NCBI RefSeq assembly: GCF_038396845.1
Contig: NZ_CP151587.1
Span: 1-64,000, forward strand
Origin: Gymnodinialimonas sp. 57CJ19
GTDB lineage: Bacteria > Pseudomonadota > Alphaproteobacteria > Rhodobacterales > Rhodobacteraceae
Direction of reading: 5' to 3'
DNA: 64,000 nucleotides
Part shown: positions 31,423 through 40,157 of the stretch, piece by piece
Position numbering within the stretch: the stretch's first letter is position 1
Layout: every line of letters begins with the position of its first letter
Made by a program: the position numbers and the translations under genes
Notes under the pieces: model-generated
What the model was told of the DNA's origin: nothing
The model's database searches: none
What the model saw: the letters and a program-made list of their open reading frames with translations, nothing else

Positions 31423-32118
31423 ATGCGATTTAGAGCTTACTCCGTACATTTGTTTACCGCCGCCGGGGCGTCGCTTGCGATGCTGGCGCTTCTGGAAGCC
31501 GCCCAACAAGATTGGGCGATGATGACGATCTGGCTGACTGTGGCGTTCATTGTGGATGGCATAGACGGCCCCTTGGCCCGGCGCTACGACGTGACGACCA
31601 ACGCGCCCGTCATTGACGGCGTGCTTCTGGACCTGATCATCGACTTCCTCACCTATGTGATGATCCCGGCCTATGCGATTTATGGCTCTGGCCTGTTGCC
31701 GGGCTGGCCGGGCTGGCTTGTTGTATTGCTGATCCCCTTCGCCTCATCGCTCTATTTTGCCGATACGCGCATGAAGACGGCGGACAAGTCGTTCCGAGGG
31801 TTTCCAGGCTGTTGGAACATGGTGGCCTTGGCCACATTGGTAATCGTGCCGCCCCCTCCGGTGATCCTTGGCATCGTTCTGGTGCTGTCGGCGGCGCAAT
31901 TCCTGAACCTGAAGTTTGTCCACCCCGTGCGCACCGCACGCTGGCGCTTCGTGTCGCTTCCCGTCGCGCTGGTTTGGGTGACGTCTATCGCCTATGCGGC
32001 TTGGACGGATTTCGCATCGAACCCGGTTCTGACGGCAGTGGTCACGGTCACATCGGTGTACCTGCTGGCCGCAGGCATCGCGCAGCAGGTCATCTACGAC
32101 CGCGGCTACGCAAGGTAG
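31423..32118 (+). CDS. pcs: phosphatidylcholine synthase
   Basis: A 231-residue membrane enzyme that condenses CDP-diacylglycerol with choline in one step. The CDP-alcohol phosphotransferase motif is seen as DGPLAR, then G and two aspartates spaced in DGVLLDLIIDFLTY (about residues 49-83). Roughly eight hydrophobic segments follow. I start the protein at MRFRAYSVHL, since related Pcs proteins begin there; an ATG 12 codons earlier is possible. The pathway needs choline from outside and is typical of alphaproteobacteria that associate with eukaryotes or marine choline sources. A terminator follows. Confidence 0.92.
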   Translation: MRFRAYSVHLFTAAGASLAMLALLEAAQQDWAMMTIWLTVAFIVDGIDGPLARRYDVTTNAPVIDGVLLDLIIDFLTYVMIPAYAIYGSGLLPGWPGWLVVLLIPFASSLYFADTRMKTADKSFRGFPGCWNMVALATLVIVPPPPVILGIVLVLSAAQFLNLKFVHPVRTARWRFVSLPVALVWVTSIAYAAWTDFASNPVLTAVVTVTSVYLLAAGIAQQVIYDRGYAR

Positions 32119-32157
32119 CACGCAGCCCCAAGGGGCCCGCGGCTTCCTGCGTGTTTT
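32119..32157 (+). terminator. probable terminator of pcs
   Basis: CACGCAG (32119-32125) pairs with CTGCGTG (32147-32153), enclosing an inner CCCC-AA-GGGG hairpin, and is followed by TTTT. It begins one base after the pcs stop codon. Confidence 0.7.
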
Positions 32158-32196
32158 GTGGGATTTGTGGCAATTGGGGGCCCTAAGGCCCGCGCT

Positions 32197-32991
32197 TTAG
32201 TCCCGCGTACGGATGACTTTGGCGAATTGATCAAAGATCGCTTCAGTGCCGCAGATCAGGTGGCCGTCTTCCAGCAACGACTGATCTTCGCGGATCGGCT
32301 CCACAAAGGCGCCAGCCTCACGGGCGATCAGGATACCCGCCGCGATGTCCCAAGGCTTCAGGTTGTATTCCCAGTAGCCTTCGAAACGCCCCGCCGCGAC
32401 CCAGCAGAGGTCCAGAGAGGCGGCCCCGTTGCGGCGCATCCCGGAACACAAAGGCATCAAGCGTGCCAAGTCTCGCAAGACGCCGGGCAGGTAGCGACCG
32501 CCATCGGGGGGAAAGCCTGCGGCAAAAACAGCCTCAGACATCCGTTTGCGCGCCGAGACCCGCAGACGTTGCGTGTCATTCAACCAAGCACCCGCACCCT
32601 TTTCGGCGAAGAACATCTCATCCTTGGCCGGGTCATAGACCACGCCGGCGACAATCTCGCCTTTGTGTTCCAGAGCAATGGAAATCGCCCAATGGGGCAT
32701 CGCGTGAAGAAAGTTGGTGGTGCCATCGAGGGGATCAACGATCCAGCGCCGGGTGGGGTCTTTGCCGATGATTTCGGCCTCTTCCTCGCCAAGGAACCCG
32801 TAATTGGGACGCGCGGCCATCAGTTCTTCCTTGATAACCTGCTGCGCCGCCCGGTCCGCGCGGCTCACGAAGTCGCCCGGTCCCTTGGACGAGACCTGCA
32901 ACTGCTCGACTTCACGGAAGTCTTTTTGCAATGAGCGCGCCGCCATACGGGCGGCTTTGATCATCACGTTGAGATTGGCGGAGCCTTGCAT
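32197..32991 (-). CDS. suhB: inositol monophosphatase family protein (SuhB-like)
   Basis: A 264-residue Mg-dependent phosphatase. The metal-binding motifs are GEEEAEI near residues 68-74, WIVDPLDGTTNF at 83-94, and KPWDIAAGILIAREAGA near 215. It removes phosphate from inositol phosphates or related substrates; SuhB homologues also act in ribosomal RNA transcription, which cannot be judged here. The ATG at 32991 is favoured by an AAGGA upstream and the conserved MQGSANLNVMIKAA start, over an ATG 26 codons earlier. Upstream of it, before metR's end, lie two perfect palindromes. Confidence 0.92.
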   Translation of the reverse strand: MQGSANLNVMIKAARMAARSLQKDFREVEQLQVSSKGPGDFVSRADRAAQQVIKEELMAARPNYGFLGEEEAEIIGKDPTRRWIVDPLDGTTNFLHAMPHWAISIALEHKGEIVAGVVYDPAKDEMFFAEKGAGAWLNDTQRLRVSARKRMSEAVFAAGFPPDGGRYLPGVLRDLARLMPLCSGMRRNGAASLDLCWVAAGRFEGYWEYNLKPWDIAAGILIAREAGAFVEPIREDQSLLEDGHLICGTEAIFDQFAKVIRTRD

Positions 32992-33056
32992 CGGATTTCC
33001 TTCTAAGTCAGGCGCGATCCTATAGACCTCGTACCTGCCCGTGCCAAGGGGCGCAC

Positions 33057-33099
33057 CAAACTCTTGCAAGAGTTTGTCCAGACCTTTGCAAAGGTCTGG
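33057..33099. repeat. two adjacent perfect palindromes centred on TTGCAA
   Basis: A 20-bp perfect palindrome at 33057-33076 and a 22-bp perfect palindrome at 33078-33099 are separated by a single base. The centres are CTTGCAAG and TTTGCAAA. They lie 7 bases past the metR stop codon and about 65 bases before the suhB start. No T-run follows on either strand. They could be operator sites, RNA processing hairpins or a repeat family. Confidence 0.85.
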
Positions 33100-33105
33100 G
33101 GCGGT

Positions 33106-34014
33106 CTAGGCGCGCCGTTGCAGTTTTGGCGGCTCGGTTCTGCAGAGTTTCAGGACGTGGGACATGAAGGGTTTCGCTGTGTCCTCGGACCTTGTCGCGC
33201 CGTAGAGGCGGCGGGTCAGGCCGGTTTCAGTCAGGGACTTGGTGACAAGGGACTGGCTGCCCGCGGCGTCGCGAACGACCCAATCGGGCAGAACCGACAC
33301 GCCGCGGCCCGATGCCACAAGTAGCAAGATCACGGCAGAAAGCTCCACCTGGCGCACGGCTTTGGGCTCGATCCCTGCTGGAAACAGCAGTTGGCTAAAC
33401 ACATCAAGGCGCGGTCGGTCCACGGGGTAGGTGATCAGCGTTTGGTCGGCGAAATCCTCGGCTGCGATGAAGGGTTTGGAGGCCAAAGGATGATCGGCGG
33501 CGCAAACGAAGACGGGCTCATAGTCGAACAGAGGGGTAAAATCGGTGCCGGAGATATCCTCCGGGTCCGAGGAGACGACCATATCCACATCTTGGCGGTT
33601 GAGGGCGGGAAGCGCCTCGAATTGCAAGCCGGGGCGGATATCGACGTCTACGTCGGGCCATGTCTGGCGGAAGGCCTCCAGCACCGGAAGCAGCCAATCG
33701 AAACAGGCGTGGCATTCGATCGCGATGTGGAGTCGCCCGGATTTACCGGCTCGCAATCCGGTGAAGTCTTCCTCCAGGGCCGCTACGCGGGGCAGGACCT
33801 CTTCGGCGAGGCGCAGCATCTTCATCCCGGCTGGTGACAAGCGCATGGGTTTGGAACGGCGGATGAAAAGCTCGAGCCCCGCTTGATCTTCCAGCCCCTT
33901 GATCTGATGGCTCAGCGCACTTTGGGTAATGTGCAGGCTGTCAGCGGCCTTCGCCAGGCCGCCCTCCTCATGGATGGCTTTGATCGTACGCAGGTGGCGG
34001 AACTCGATATGCAT
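33106..34014 (-). CDS. metR: LysR-family regulator of methionine genes (MetR)
   Basis: A 302-residue LysR-type regulator. The N-terminal winged helix-turn-helix (residues 4-63, with LAKAADSLHITQSALSHQI) and effector domain show specific resemblance to E. coli MetR in AIECHACFDWLLPVLEAF, FDYEPVF and TYPVDRPRLDVF. MetR responds to homocysteine and activates methionine and folate genes. Its gene is divergent from metF with 93 bases between, which contain a T-N11-A inverted repeat (34021-34037), so metF and metR itself are the expected targets. Because of this context I prefer MetR over an unspecified LysR regulator. Confidence 0.9.
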   Translation of the reverse strand: MHIEFRHLRTIKAIHEEGGLAKAADSLHITQSALSHQIKGLEDQAGLELFIRRSKPMRLSPAGMKMLRLAEEVLPRVAALEEDFTGLRAGKSGRLHIAIECHACFDWLLPVLEAFRQTWPDVDVDIRPGLQFEALPALNRQDVDMVVSSDPEDISGTDFTPLFDYEPVFVCAADHPLASKPFIAAEDFADQTLITYPVDRPRLDVFSQLLFPAGIEPKAVRQVELSAVILLLVASGRGVSVLPDWVVRDAAGSQSLVTKSLTETGLTRRLYGATRSEDTAKPFMSHVLKLCRTEPPKLQRRA

Positions 34015-34020
34015 ATGAAA

Positions 34021-34037
34021 CTCATGTTGATGATGAG
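34021..34037. promoter_or_regulatory. candidate MetR/LysR operator
   Basis: CTCAT-N7-ATGAG, a 17-bp dyad of the T-N11-A type, lies in the metR-metF intergenic region 7 bases upstream of the metR start codon and 71 bases before metF. It is the only clear dyad in the gap. Confidence 0.5.
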
Positions 34038-34107
34038 AGTTATGAATTTGCTGATTGGCGTCATCTATGCGACATCCCGTTGCGACATATCAAGGACCCT
34101 TTCCGTC

Positions 34108-34974
34108 ATGACCCAACCTGCCGTCTCATTCGAGTTTTTCCCGCCCAAGTCGTTGGAGGGGTCGTTCAAGCTTTGGGAAACCCTTGGTGTTCTGGCACCG
34201 CTGAAGCCCGATTTCGTGTCCGTCACCTACGGGGCGGGCGGCACGACTCGGAAGTTGACCCACGAGGCCGTCACCGCGATTGACGCCAATTTCGGCGTGC
34301 CTGTGGCCGCGCATTTGACTTGCGTTGATGCGACACGAACGGAGACGTTGGAGATCGCAGAGCAATATGCCGAGGCCGGTATTTCGCAGATCGTCGCGTT
34401 GCGCGGCGACCCACCGAAGGGGGCGGATGGTTTCAAGGCCCATCCCGAGGGGTTCGGATCATCGGTCGAATTGATCGAAGCTCTGGCCAAGACGGGCAAA
34501 TTCGAGATCCGCGTCGGCGCCTATCCTGATCCCCACCCCGAGGCCGGATCGATGCAGGAATGCGTGGATTATCTGAAACGTAAGATTGATGCGGGGGCCA
34601 CTTCGGCGATCACACAATTCTTTTTCGAGGCAGATACGTTCTTCCGGTTCCGCGATGCCTGCACCGCCGCCGGGATCAACGCACCGATCCTGCCCGGCGT
34701 CCTGCCGATTGAGAACTGGCCCCGCGCGCGCCGCTTCGCCAGCGCCTGCGGCACGGTTATTCCGCAGTGGTTGGATGACGCCTATGCCAGCGCGATCCGC
34801 GATGATCGGGCGGATTTGTTGTCCACGGCGATCTGCACCGAGTTGTGTACCGATCTGATAGAGGGCGACGCGGAGCAGTTGCATTTTTACACGCTGAACC
34901 GGCCCGAGCTGACCCGGGATGTTTGCGCGGCCTTGGGCGTCGTTCCAAAGGTAGCGCTGGCCGAGGTGGCGTAG
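34108..34974 (+). CDS. metF: 5,10-methylenetetrahydrofolate reductase
   Basis: A 288-residue FAD-dependent TIM-barrel enzyme that makes 5-methyltetrahydrofolate for methionine synthesis. Conserved segments are SFEFFPPKS at the N terminus, VSVTYGAGG (about 37-45), HLTCVDATR, ALRGDPP (about 97-103) and QFFFEADTFFRF (about 170-181). Start at ATG 34108, with AAGGA eleven bases upstream; the open frame extends further back through the regulator's sequence without conservation. Control by the divergent MetR is expected. Confidence 0.95.
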   Translation: MTQPAVSFEFFPPKSLEGSFKLWETLGVLAPLKPDFVSVTYGAGGTTRKLTHEAVTAIDANFGVPVAAHLTCVDATRTETLEIAEQYAEAGISQIVALRGDPPKGADGFKAHPEGFGSSVELIEALAKTGKFEIRVGAYPDPHPEAGSMQECVDYLKRKIDAGATSAITQFFFEADTFFRFRDACTAAGINAPILPGVLPIENWPRARRFASACGTVIPQWLDDAYASAIRDDRADLLSTAICTELCTDLIEGDAEQLHFYTLNRPELTRDVCAALGVVPKVALAEVA

Positions 34975-35040
34975 AGGGGGCTAGCCCCCTTGGCGGCCTG
35001 AAGGCCACCCACCCCCAGAGGTGTATGGCCAAGGTGAAGG
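34975..35040. repeat. dispersed GC-rich intergenic element, copy 2
   Basis: A perfect 16-bp palindrome (AGGGGGCTAGCCCCCT, 34975-34990) directly abuts the metF stop, followed by a second hairpin (34995-35006) and a 29-base tail at 35012-35040 that closely matches 2001-2030. The palindrome may end metF transcription, although no T-run follows. Confidence 0.7.
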
Positions 35041-35073
35041 CATGGGTTGCGCTTTGACAAGGAGCGTGGCGCT

Positions 35074-35604
35074 ATGGCGAGAGCCATATTGGAGACGCCC
35101 ATGGGAGAGCCCTTTTTTGCCCGAGAGCCGGCGGATTTGCCGACGATGGAGGAGACTCTAACGCGTTCAGGGTTGGAGTTCATGCAAGCGATTTTGCGGG
35201 GTGACATTTCGAACCCACCGATCGGGCGCACCCTTGGCTATATGTTGGACGCAGTCGAGGAAGGGCGCGTGGCGTTCCGGGGGACCCCGTCGTTTGAAAC
35301 GCTCAACCCGTTGGGCACGGTGCATGGCGGGTGGTATGGTACGCTATTGGACAGTGCTATGGCCTGCGCGGTGATGACGAAGGTACCGAGGGGAAGCATT
35401 TATACGACTCTGGAATACAAGGTTAATATCACCCGTTCGATCCCTGTAGGACGAGAGATCGTGGCCGACGGCGTGGTTTCCCATAGTGGACGCAGCACTG
35501 GGGTCGCGGAGGGCACGATCCGAGATGCAGAGACGGGTAAGCTCTACGCCACGGGCTCCACCACTTGTCTGATCATGCCCGCCACCATCAAGCCCGGCAC
35601 TTGA
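35074..35604 (+). CDS. PaaI-family thioesterase (hotdog fold)
   Basis: A 176-residue hotdog-fold protein of the PaaI/YdiI type. The active-site helix is preceded by NPLGTVHGGWYGTLLDSAM (about residues 78-96), which contains the conserved HGG. TTLEYKVNITRSIPVG follows as the second family strand pair. It probably hydrolyses an acyl-CoA or other thioester; the acyl group is not evident. The ATG at 35074 is supported by AAGGAG nine bases upstream, over an ATG nine codons earlier. It lies between metF and the arginine genes without obvious link to either. Confidence 0.85.
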   Translation: MARAILETPMGEPFFAREPADLPTMEETLTRSGLEFMQAILRGDISNPPIGRTLGYMLDAVEEGRVAFRGTPSFETLNPLGTVHGGWYGTLLDSAMACAVMTKVPRGSIYTTLEYKVNITRSIPVGREIVADGVVSHSGRSTGVAEGTIRDAETGKLYATGSTTCLIMPATIKPGT

Positions 35605-35686
35605 CCCCATAAGCATCGGTGAATTGACTACAACGCTACGTCAGTGCAACACAGGCGCTTGTCTCAACACCCATGGAGTCCGGCCA

Positions 35687-36874
35687 ATGATTTCGCCAGT
35701 CCTACCAAGCTATTCCCGCGCAGATCTGTCCTTCGTCAAAGGTGAAGGCTCTTGGCTGGTGGAAGCAGACGGGCGACGTTTTCTCGATTTTGCCAGTGGC
35801 ATTGCCGTAATGTCCTTGGGCCATGGACACCGGAAAGTCGTTGGCGCGTTGACGGACCAAGCCAACGCTCTATGGCACACGTCGAACCTTTATGAGGTGC
35901 CGCAACAAAAGGCGTTGGCCGAGAAATTGGTGGAGCACACCTTCGCCGACACCGTCTTCTTCTGCAACTCGGGCACCGAGGCGGCAGAGCTTGCCATCAA
36001 GATGGCCCGGAAGTACCGAACTGAAACCGGCGCCCCTGAACGGATTGGCATCCTGACATTTGAAGGGGCGTTCCACGGGCGCTCCCTCGGGGCGATTTCT
36101 GCGGCGGGATCTGAGAAGCTGACCAAGGGGTTCGGCCCCCTTCTCGATGGTTTCCAAACGCTGCCCTTCGATATCGACGACGAGGCCCTGCGCGATGCAG
36201 CTTCGCAGCCGAACATCGGCGCCATCATGCTGGAGCCGATCCAGGGTGAAGGCGGCATTCGGCCGTTCTCCGATCAACGGCTAAAGAGCATCCGCGCCTT
36301 GTGCGATGAACTCGGGCTCCTGCTGATCCTTGATGAAATCCAATGCGGCGTAGGCCGTACGGGTAAACTCTTTGCGCACGAGTGGGCGGGGATCACCCCC
36401 GATATCATGCTGGTTGCCAAAGGCATCGGCAGCGGTTTCCCCCTCGGGGCGCTTTTGGCCACGGAAAAGGCCGCCAAGGGCATGACCGCAGGCACCCATG
36501 GGTCCACTTATGGCGGCAACCCCCTGGGCTGCGCTGTCGGCGGCGCCGTGATGGATGTAATCACCGAGGAGGGCTTCCTGGAAGCCGTCAACGCCAAGGC
36601 GGGCTTCCTGCGCCAGAAACTCGAAGGACTCGTTGCCGCTCACCCCACCATCTTCGAGAGCGTCCGCGGCCAAGGCCTGATCCTCGGCCTCAGCTGCAAG
36701 GTCCCCCCCACCGATGTGGTGGCCGAGGGCTACAAGCACGACGTCCTCACCGTGCCCGCGGCCGACAACGCCCTGCGCATCCTTCCCGCCCTAACCATTA
36801 CCGAAGCGGAAATCTCCCAAGGCATTGACCGCCTCGACGCAGCCGCCACGGCGCTTGAGGCACGCGCCGCCTAA
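35687..36874 (+). CDS. argD: acetylornithine aminotransferase
   Basis: A 395-residue class III PLP aminotransferase. [19 protein letters not shown] (about 98-116) binds the cofactor phosphate, EPIQGEGG (about 184-191) and [12 protein letters not shown] (about 215-226) are family signatures, and the PLP lysine lies in [13 protein letters not shown] (about 242-254). It converts N-acetylornithine semialdehyde in arginine synthesis and may also act on succinyldiaminopimelate. The adjacent argF supports the arginine role. The start at 35687 (MISPVL) has GGAG nine bases upstream; an ATG 21 codons earlier is less likely. Confidence 0.93.
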   Translation: MISPVLPSYSRADLSFVKGEGSWLVEADGRRFLDFASGIAVMSLGHGHRKVVGALTDQANALWHTSNLYEVPQQKALAEKLVEHTFADTVFFCNSGTEAAELAIKMARKYRTETGAPERIGILTFEGAFHGRSLGAISAAGSEKLTKGFGPLLDGFQTLPFDIDDEALRDAASQPNIGAIMLEPIQGEGGIRPFSDQRLKSIRALCDELGLLLILDEIQCGVGRTGKLFAHEWAGITPDIMLVAKGIGSGFPLGALLATEKAAKGMTAGTHGSTYGGNPLGCAVGGAVMDVITEEGFLEAVNAKAGFLRQKLEGLVAAHPTIFESVRGQGLILGLSCKVPPTDVVAEGYKHDVLTVPAADNALRILPALTITEAEISQGIDRLDAAATALEARAA

Positions 36875-36875
36875 C

Positions 36876-36930
36876 ACCTTCCTCGTTCTTCAAATATTCC
36901 CGGGGGGTCCGGGGGGCTGGCCCCCCGGCG
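36876..36930. repeat. dispersed GC-rich intergenic element, copy 3
   Basis: After the argD stop, an AT-containing stretch (CTTCCTCGTTCTTCAAATAT) leads into a G6 run and a hairpin with 8-bp arms (CCGGGGGG / CCCCCCGG, 36909-36928). Layout matches the tail-plus-hairpin elements at 1921-2030 and 34975-35040, in the opposite orientation to both. Orthologous elements at gene ends are common in Rhodobacterales. Confidence 0.6.
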
Positions 36931-36956
36931 CGTCCGCCAGCCACAAGCGACATACC

Positions 36957-37883
36957 ATGCCAAATTTTCTCGACATTCATACCACAGACCCCTCTGCCCT
37001 TCGCGATATCCTTTCCGGTGCCGCACGAATGAAAACCGCCCGGGGCAGCCGCCCCAAAGGCACGCTCGATGATGACCTCCCCCTTGAAGGCCACGTCGTA
37101 GCGCTGATTTTCGAAAAACCCTCGACCAGGACCCGGGTGTCCTTTGACGTGGGCGTGCGTCAGATGGGTGGCACGTCGCTCGTGTTGTCGGGCGCGGAAA
37201 TGCAGCTCGGCCATGGCGAAACGATTGCAGACACTGCCCGTGTTCTTTCTCGCTACGTGGACCTGATTATGATCCGCACCTTCGGCGAGGATATCCTTCA
37301 TGAGATGGCCGAACACGCCACCGTGCCGGTCATCAACGGCCTAACCGATAACTCTCATCCTTGCCAGATCATGGCCGATGTCATGACGTTTGAAGAACAC
37401 CGTGGCCCGATCAAGGGCAAGCGCGTGGCGTGGATGGGCGATGGCAACAATGTCGCGCAGAGCTTCCTCCATGCCGCGGCATCGTTTGGGTTTGATTTCA
37501 CCTTCTCTGGCCCTGCCCAACTTGATCCTCCAGACGCGCTGATCGGTGCGGTGCGTAACGCGGGCCAAGACGTCCGGATAGAGCGTGACCCCGCCAAAGC
37601 AGTCGCCGATGCCGACCTTGTTGTGACCGATACCTGGGTCTCCATGGGCGATGCCGAAAGCTCTCGTCAGCGGCGCCACAACCTGCTGCGCCCTTATCAG
37701 GTGAACGAAGGTTTGATGGCTGCCGCCCCTGACCACGCCATGGTCATGCATTGCCTGCCCGCCCACCGGGGCGAGGAAATCACCGATGCCATTCTCGACG
37801 GCCCCCGCTCTGTCGTCTTTGACGAGGCCGAGAACCGTCTGCACGCCCAGAAAGCCATCATGCGCTGGTGCCTGGGCGCCTGA
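36957..37883 (+). CDS. argF: ornithine carbamoyltransferase
   Basis: A 308-residue enzyme that joins carbamoyl phosphate and ornithine to citrulline. The carbamoyl phosphate loop STRTR lies in [14 protein letters not shown] (about residues 51-64), HPCQ is seen in [10 protein letters not shown] (about 131-140), and [11 protein letters not shown] near residue 264 is the ornithine-site signature. The ATG at 36957 opens the conserved MPNFLDI start; the longer frame runs through the repeat element. The gene follows argD by 82 bases, with the element between them. It abuts the convergent DUF2235 gene with no gap. Confidence 0.96.
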   Translation: MPNFLDIHTTDPSALRDILSGAARMKTARGSRPKGTLDDDLPLEGHVVALIFEKPSTRTRVSFDVGVRQMGGTSLVLSGAEMQLGHGETIADTARVLSRYVDLIMIRTFGEDILHEMAEHATVPVINGLTDNSHPCQIMADVMTFEEHRGPIKGKRVAWMGDGNNVAQSFLHAAASFGFDFTFSGPAQLDPPDALIGAVRNAGQDVRIERDPAKAVADADLVVTDTWVSMGDAESSRQRRHNLLRPYQVNEGLMAAAPDHAMVMHCLPAHRGEEITDAILDGPRSVVFDEAENRLHAQKAIMRWCLGA

Positions 37884-39086
37884 TCAGACAATTGCACGAG
37901 GCGGGCTTTCGCCCTCCATTGTGGGGGCGTGGTACGCAATCAAGTCCGGCTCCAGCCGCTTGAGGCTGCCGGGACGATAGGGTTTGAAGGCCGCACTTTT
38001 GGCCTCCATGGACCAGCGCTGATGCACTGCCGGGTGAATTTCATCCAACCTCATGGGCCCTGCGCGATCCACCTTACGCCTTCGCATCATTTTCTGGATG
38101 AATGATGGTTCGGGGTTGCTGAAATTGTGCAGCGGCCCGGTGGGATCTTGCGCGGCGCGAATGGCCTCCATCCGGACCGGGTCCAACCCAAGCCCCGCTG
38201 CTTTCGCGCCCTCTGCGATCCACTCCAAGGTGATGTTGGAGAGATCCACGATATCTCCGCCGCCGCCCACAGATCCATGATCCCCGGCGAAGAACAGCTC
38301 CTTGTAGGGGGCGGCATCGTCGGTGCGGCCGGCGTTCAAGCGGTCCAGATTATTCCACCTTGTCGGCGCGAAACTGGGGCGCATTTCATCCAGAGCAATG
38401 GCGTGACGGGCGGCGCGCACAAGGCTCGACAGGTCAGCATCGTGGAAGCTGTAACTCCCCCCATTGAGCAGCGAGGCGAGCCCCAAATGGTTCGGTACAC
38501 CCAAGGCACCCACCGTGTCCCACACCCCAAGATAGGCAATGTTGATGAGCGGCGCCTCGGGCATCCCTTGAACGGCGCGGTAGTCTGCTTCTGCCTCGCT
38601 GGTAACCACCCGCAACGATAGCTTTGCACGGAAGGCGTGGCTTGCGTCCGAGCCGGGGTGGGTCGTGTCGTCGTCACGCCGCCGGTAACGTTCAATCGCC
38701 TCGGGCAGCAGATGCAATCGGTCACGATCCACGATCCCGGTTGATCGCACGAAACCCGCCAAGGAACGTGCCGTGAATGCTCCACGGGAGAAACCGAATA
38801 TGTAAATCTCATCGCCCGGCTCATGCATGAACACCAAATGGCGATACGCCTCGATGACGTTATCCATCAGACCCCAGCCGAAGGCGCCGCCCAGTAATCT
38901 ATCGGTGAAACGCGCCATCGCCGTCACGCCGCGCCCGCTGCCCACGCCCTCCACATAGATCGGGATTTGAGGCACACCGTCGGTCCCGGTTGCGGCTATG
39001 GCGCGTGCCAGTCGGACCACGTTCGTGGGGTCCTTGGCGTCGGAATGGTTCCAAGTCCCATCGCATAAAATCACAATCCGTTTCAC
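37884..39086 (-). CDS. DUF2235 alpha/beta-hydrolase domain protein
   Basis: A 400-residue protein whose first 290 residues match the DUF2235 domain, the catalytic domain found in Tle1-type phospholipase effectors and many stand-alone proteins. CDGTWN (8-13) is the family N-terminal signature, the nucleophile Ser100 lies in GFSRGAFTAR (98-107), Asp in GVWDTVGALG, and His in GDHGSVGGGG. No signal peptide, VgrG, PAAR or immunity gene is near, so a secreted effector role is unsupported. A stand-alone lipase or esterase is the cautious call. The stop abuts the argF stop. Confidence 0.85.
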   Translation of the reverse strand: MKRIVILCDGTWNHSDAKDPTNVVRLARAIAATGTDGVPQIPIYVEGVGSGRGVTAMARFTDRLLGGAFGWGLMDNVIEAYRHLVFMHEPGDEIYIFGFSRGAFTARSLAGFVRSTGIVDRDRLHLLPEAIERYRRRDDDTTHPGSDASHAFRAKLSLRVVTSEAEADYRAVQGMPEAPLINIAYLGVWDTVGALGVPNHLGLASLLNGGSYSFHDADLSSLVRAARHAIALDEMRPSFAPTRWNNLDRLNAGRTDDAAPYKELFFAGDHGSVGGGGDIVDLSNITLEWIAEGAKAAGLGLDPVRMEAIRAAQDPTGPLHNFSNPEPSFIQKMMRRRKVDRAGPMRLDEIHPAVHQRWSMEAKSAAFKPYRPGSLKRLEPDLIAYHAPTMEGESPPRAIV

Positions 39087-39203
39087 GGCGAACCTTCCCT
39101 TGCGTCACCTCAAAGATGTGTCCGCCCGGTGGCAACTGCAAGAGCACCTTGCACCGCCCCCCAAAATGGGTCATCGCACCATGGCACCTCGTCGGAGATC
39201 GCC

Positions 39204-40157
39204 GTGTCCGCTCCCCCCTCTGTCCCGCAAGAAACGCCCACCGGCCTTACCGCGCCCGCGCCGCGTCTGGCGGTCATTTTTATCCTCAGCGCCACGGCAT
39301 TCATCGCGGCCACGACGCTGATCGCCAAGGCCCTTGGCACCGACGTCCTTGGCCCGGCACTGCATCCGCTGCAAGTCAGCCACGGGCGGTTTCTGTTTGC
39401 CTGGATCACCATTGCCTGTGTGGTGGCGGTGATGCGGCCCGCTTTTGTGCGGCCCTCTTGGGGGTTGCACATCGGGCGCACCGTAACGGGATTTACCGGC
39501 GTGACCTGCATGTTTGCTGCTGCGGCGATGATCCCTTTGGCGGATGCAACGGCGATCTCGTTTCTGAACCCGGTGTTCGGGATGATCCTGGCGATTCCGA
39601 TTCTCGGAGAGAAAGTCGGCAAATGGCGCTGGCTGGCTGCCGCGATTGCCTTTACCGGCGCGTTGATCCTGATCCGCCCCGGCGCGGGCGCAATTGCGCC
39701 GGGCGCCTTGCTGGCCTTGGGCGCGGCCATGGCGTTGGGGTTGGAGCTGACGTTCATCAAACGCCTTTCAGGGCGCGAGGCCCCGTTGCAGATCCTGTTC
39801 ATCAACAACGGCCTCGGCGTGGGCATCGCCACGCTGGCAGTGGTGGCGTTCTGGCAACCGCCCACCATGGCGCAATGGGCAGGACTGGCGGGTTTGGGGG
39901 TGGTGATGGCCACCGCACAGGCCTGCTTCGTGAACGCCATGGCCCGCGCCGACGCCAGCTTTGTGACGCCGTTCTCTTACCTTACGCTGATCTTCGCGGC
40001 GGCCTATGACTTTGCCATTTTCGGCGTCGCTCCCACCGGGCTCACCTATCTGGGGGCCGCGATCATTGTCGCAGGCGCCGCCCTTCTGGCATGGAGAGAG
40101 GCGCGGGCCGGGAAGCCCCCGCAGGCCCCGATCAGTGCCCCACAAGCACAGCCCTGA
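39204..40157 (+). CDS. DMT-superfamily transporter (two EamA domains)
   Basis: A protein of about 317 residues with ten predicted membrane helices in two EamA repeats (about 20-155 and 165-300), typical of drug/metabolite exporters. The substrate is unknown; members export amino acids, nucleosides or take up S-adenosylmethionine-like compounds. I choose the GTG at 39204 because GGAG lies 6 bases upstream; an ATG at 39129 would add 25 residues without family features. The 3' end overlaps the convergent serine hydrolase gene by 26 bases. Confidence 0.87.
   Translation: MSAPPSVPQETPTGLTAPAPRLAVIFILSATAFIAATTLIAKALGTDVLGPALHPLQVSHGRFLFAWITIACVVAVMRPAFVRPSWGLHIGRTVTGFTGVTCMFAAAAMIPLADATAISFLNPVFGMILAIPILGEKVGKWRWLAAAIAFTGALILIRPGAGAIAPGALLALGAAMALGLELTFIKRLSGREAPLQILFINNGLGVGIATLAVVAFWQPPTMAQWAGLAGLGVVMATAQACFVNAMARADASFVTPFSYLTLIFAAAYDFAIFGVAPTGLTYLGAAIIVAGAALLAWREARAGKPPQAPISAPQAQP

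Noticed and set aside
34015..34107. S-adenosyl-methionine or -homocysteine riboswitch before metF
   Set aside because: The gap is only 93 bases, is used by two divergent promoters, and no conserved riboswitch fold is recognisable.
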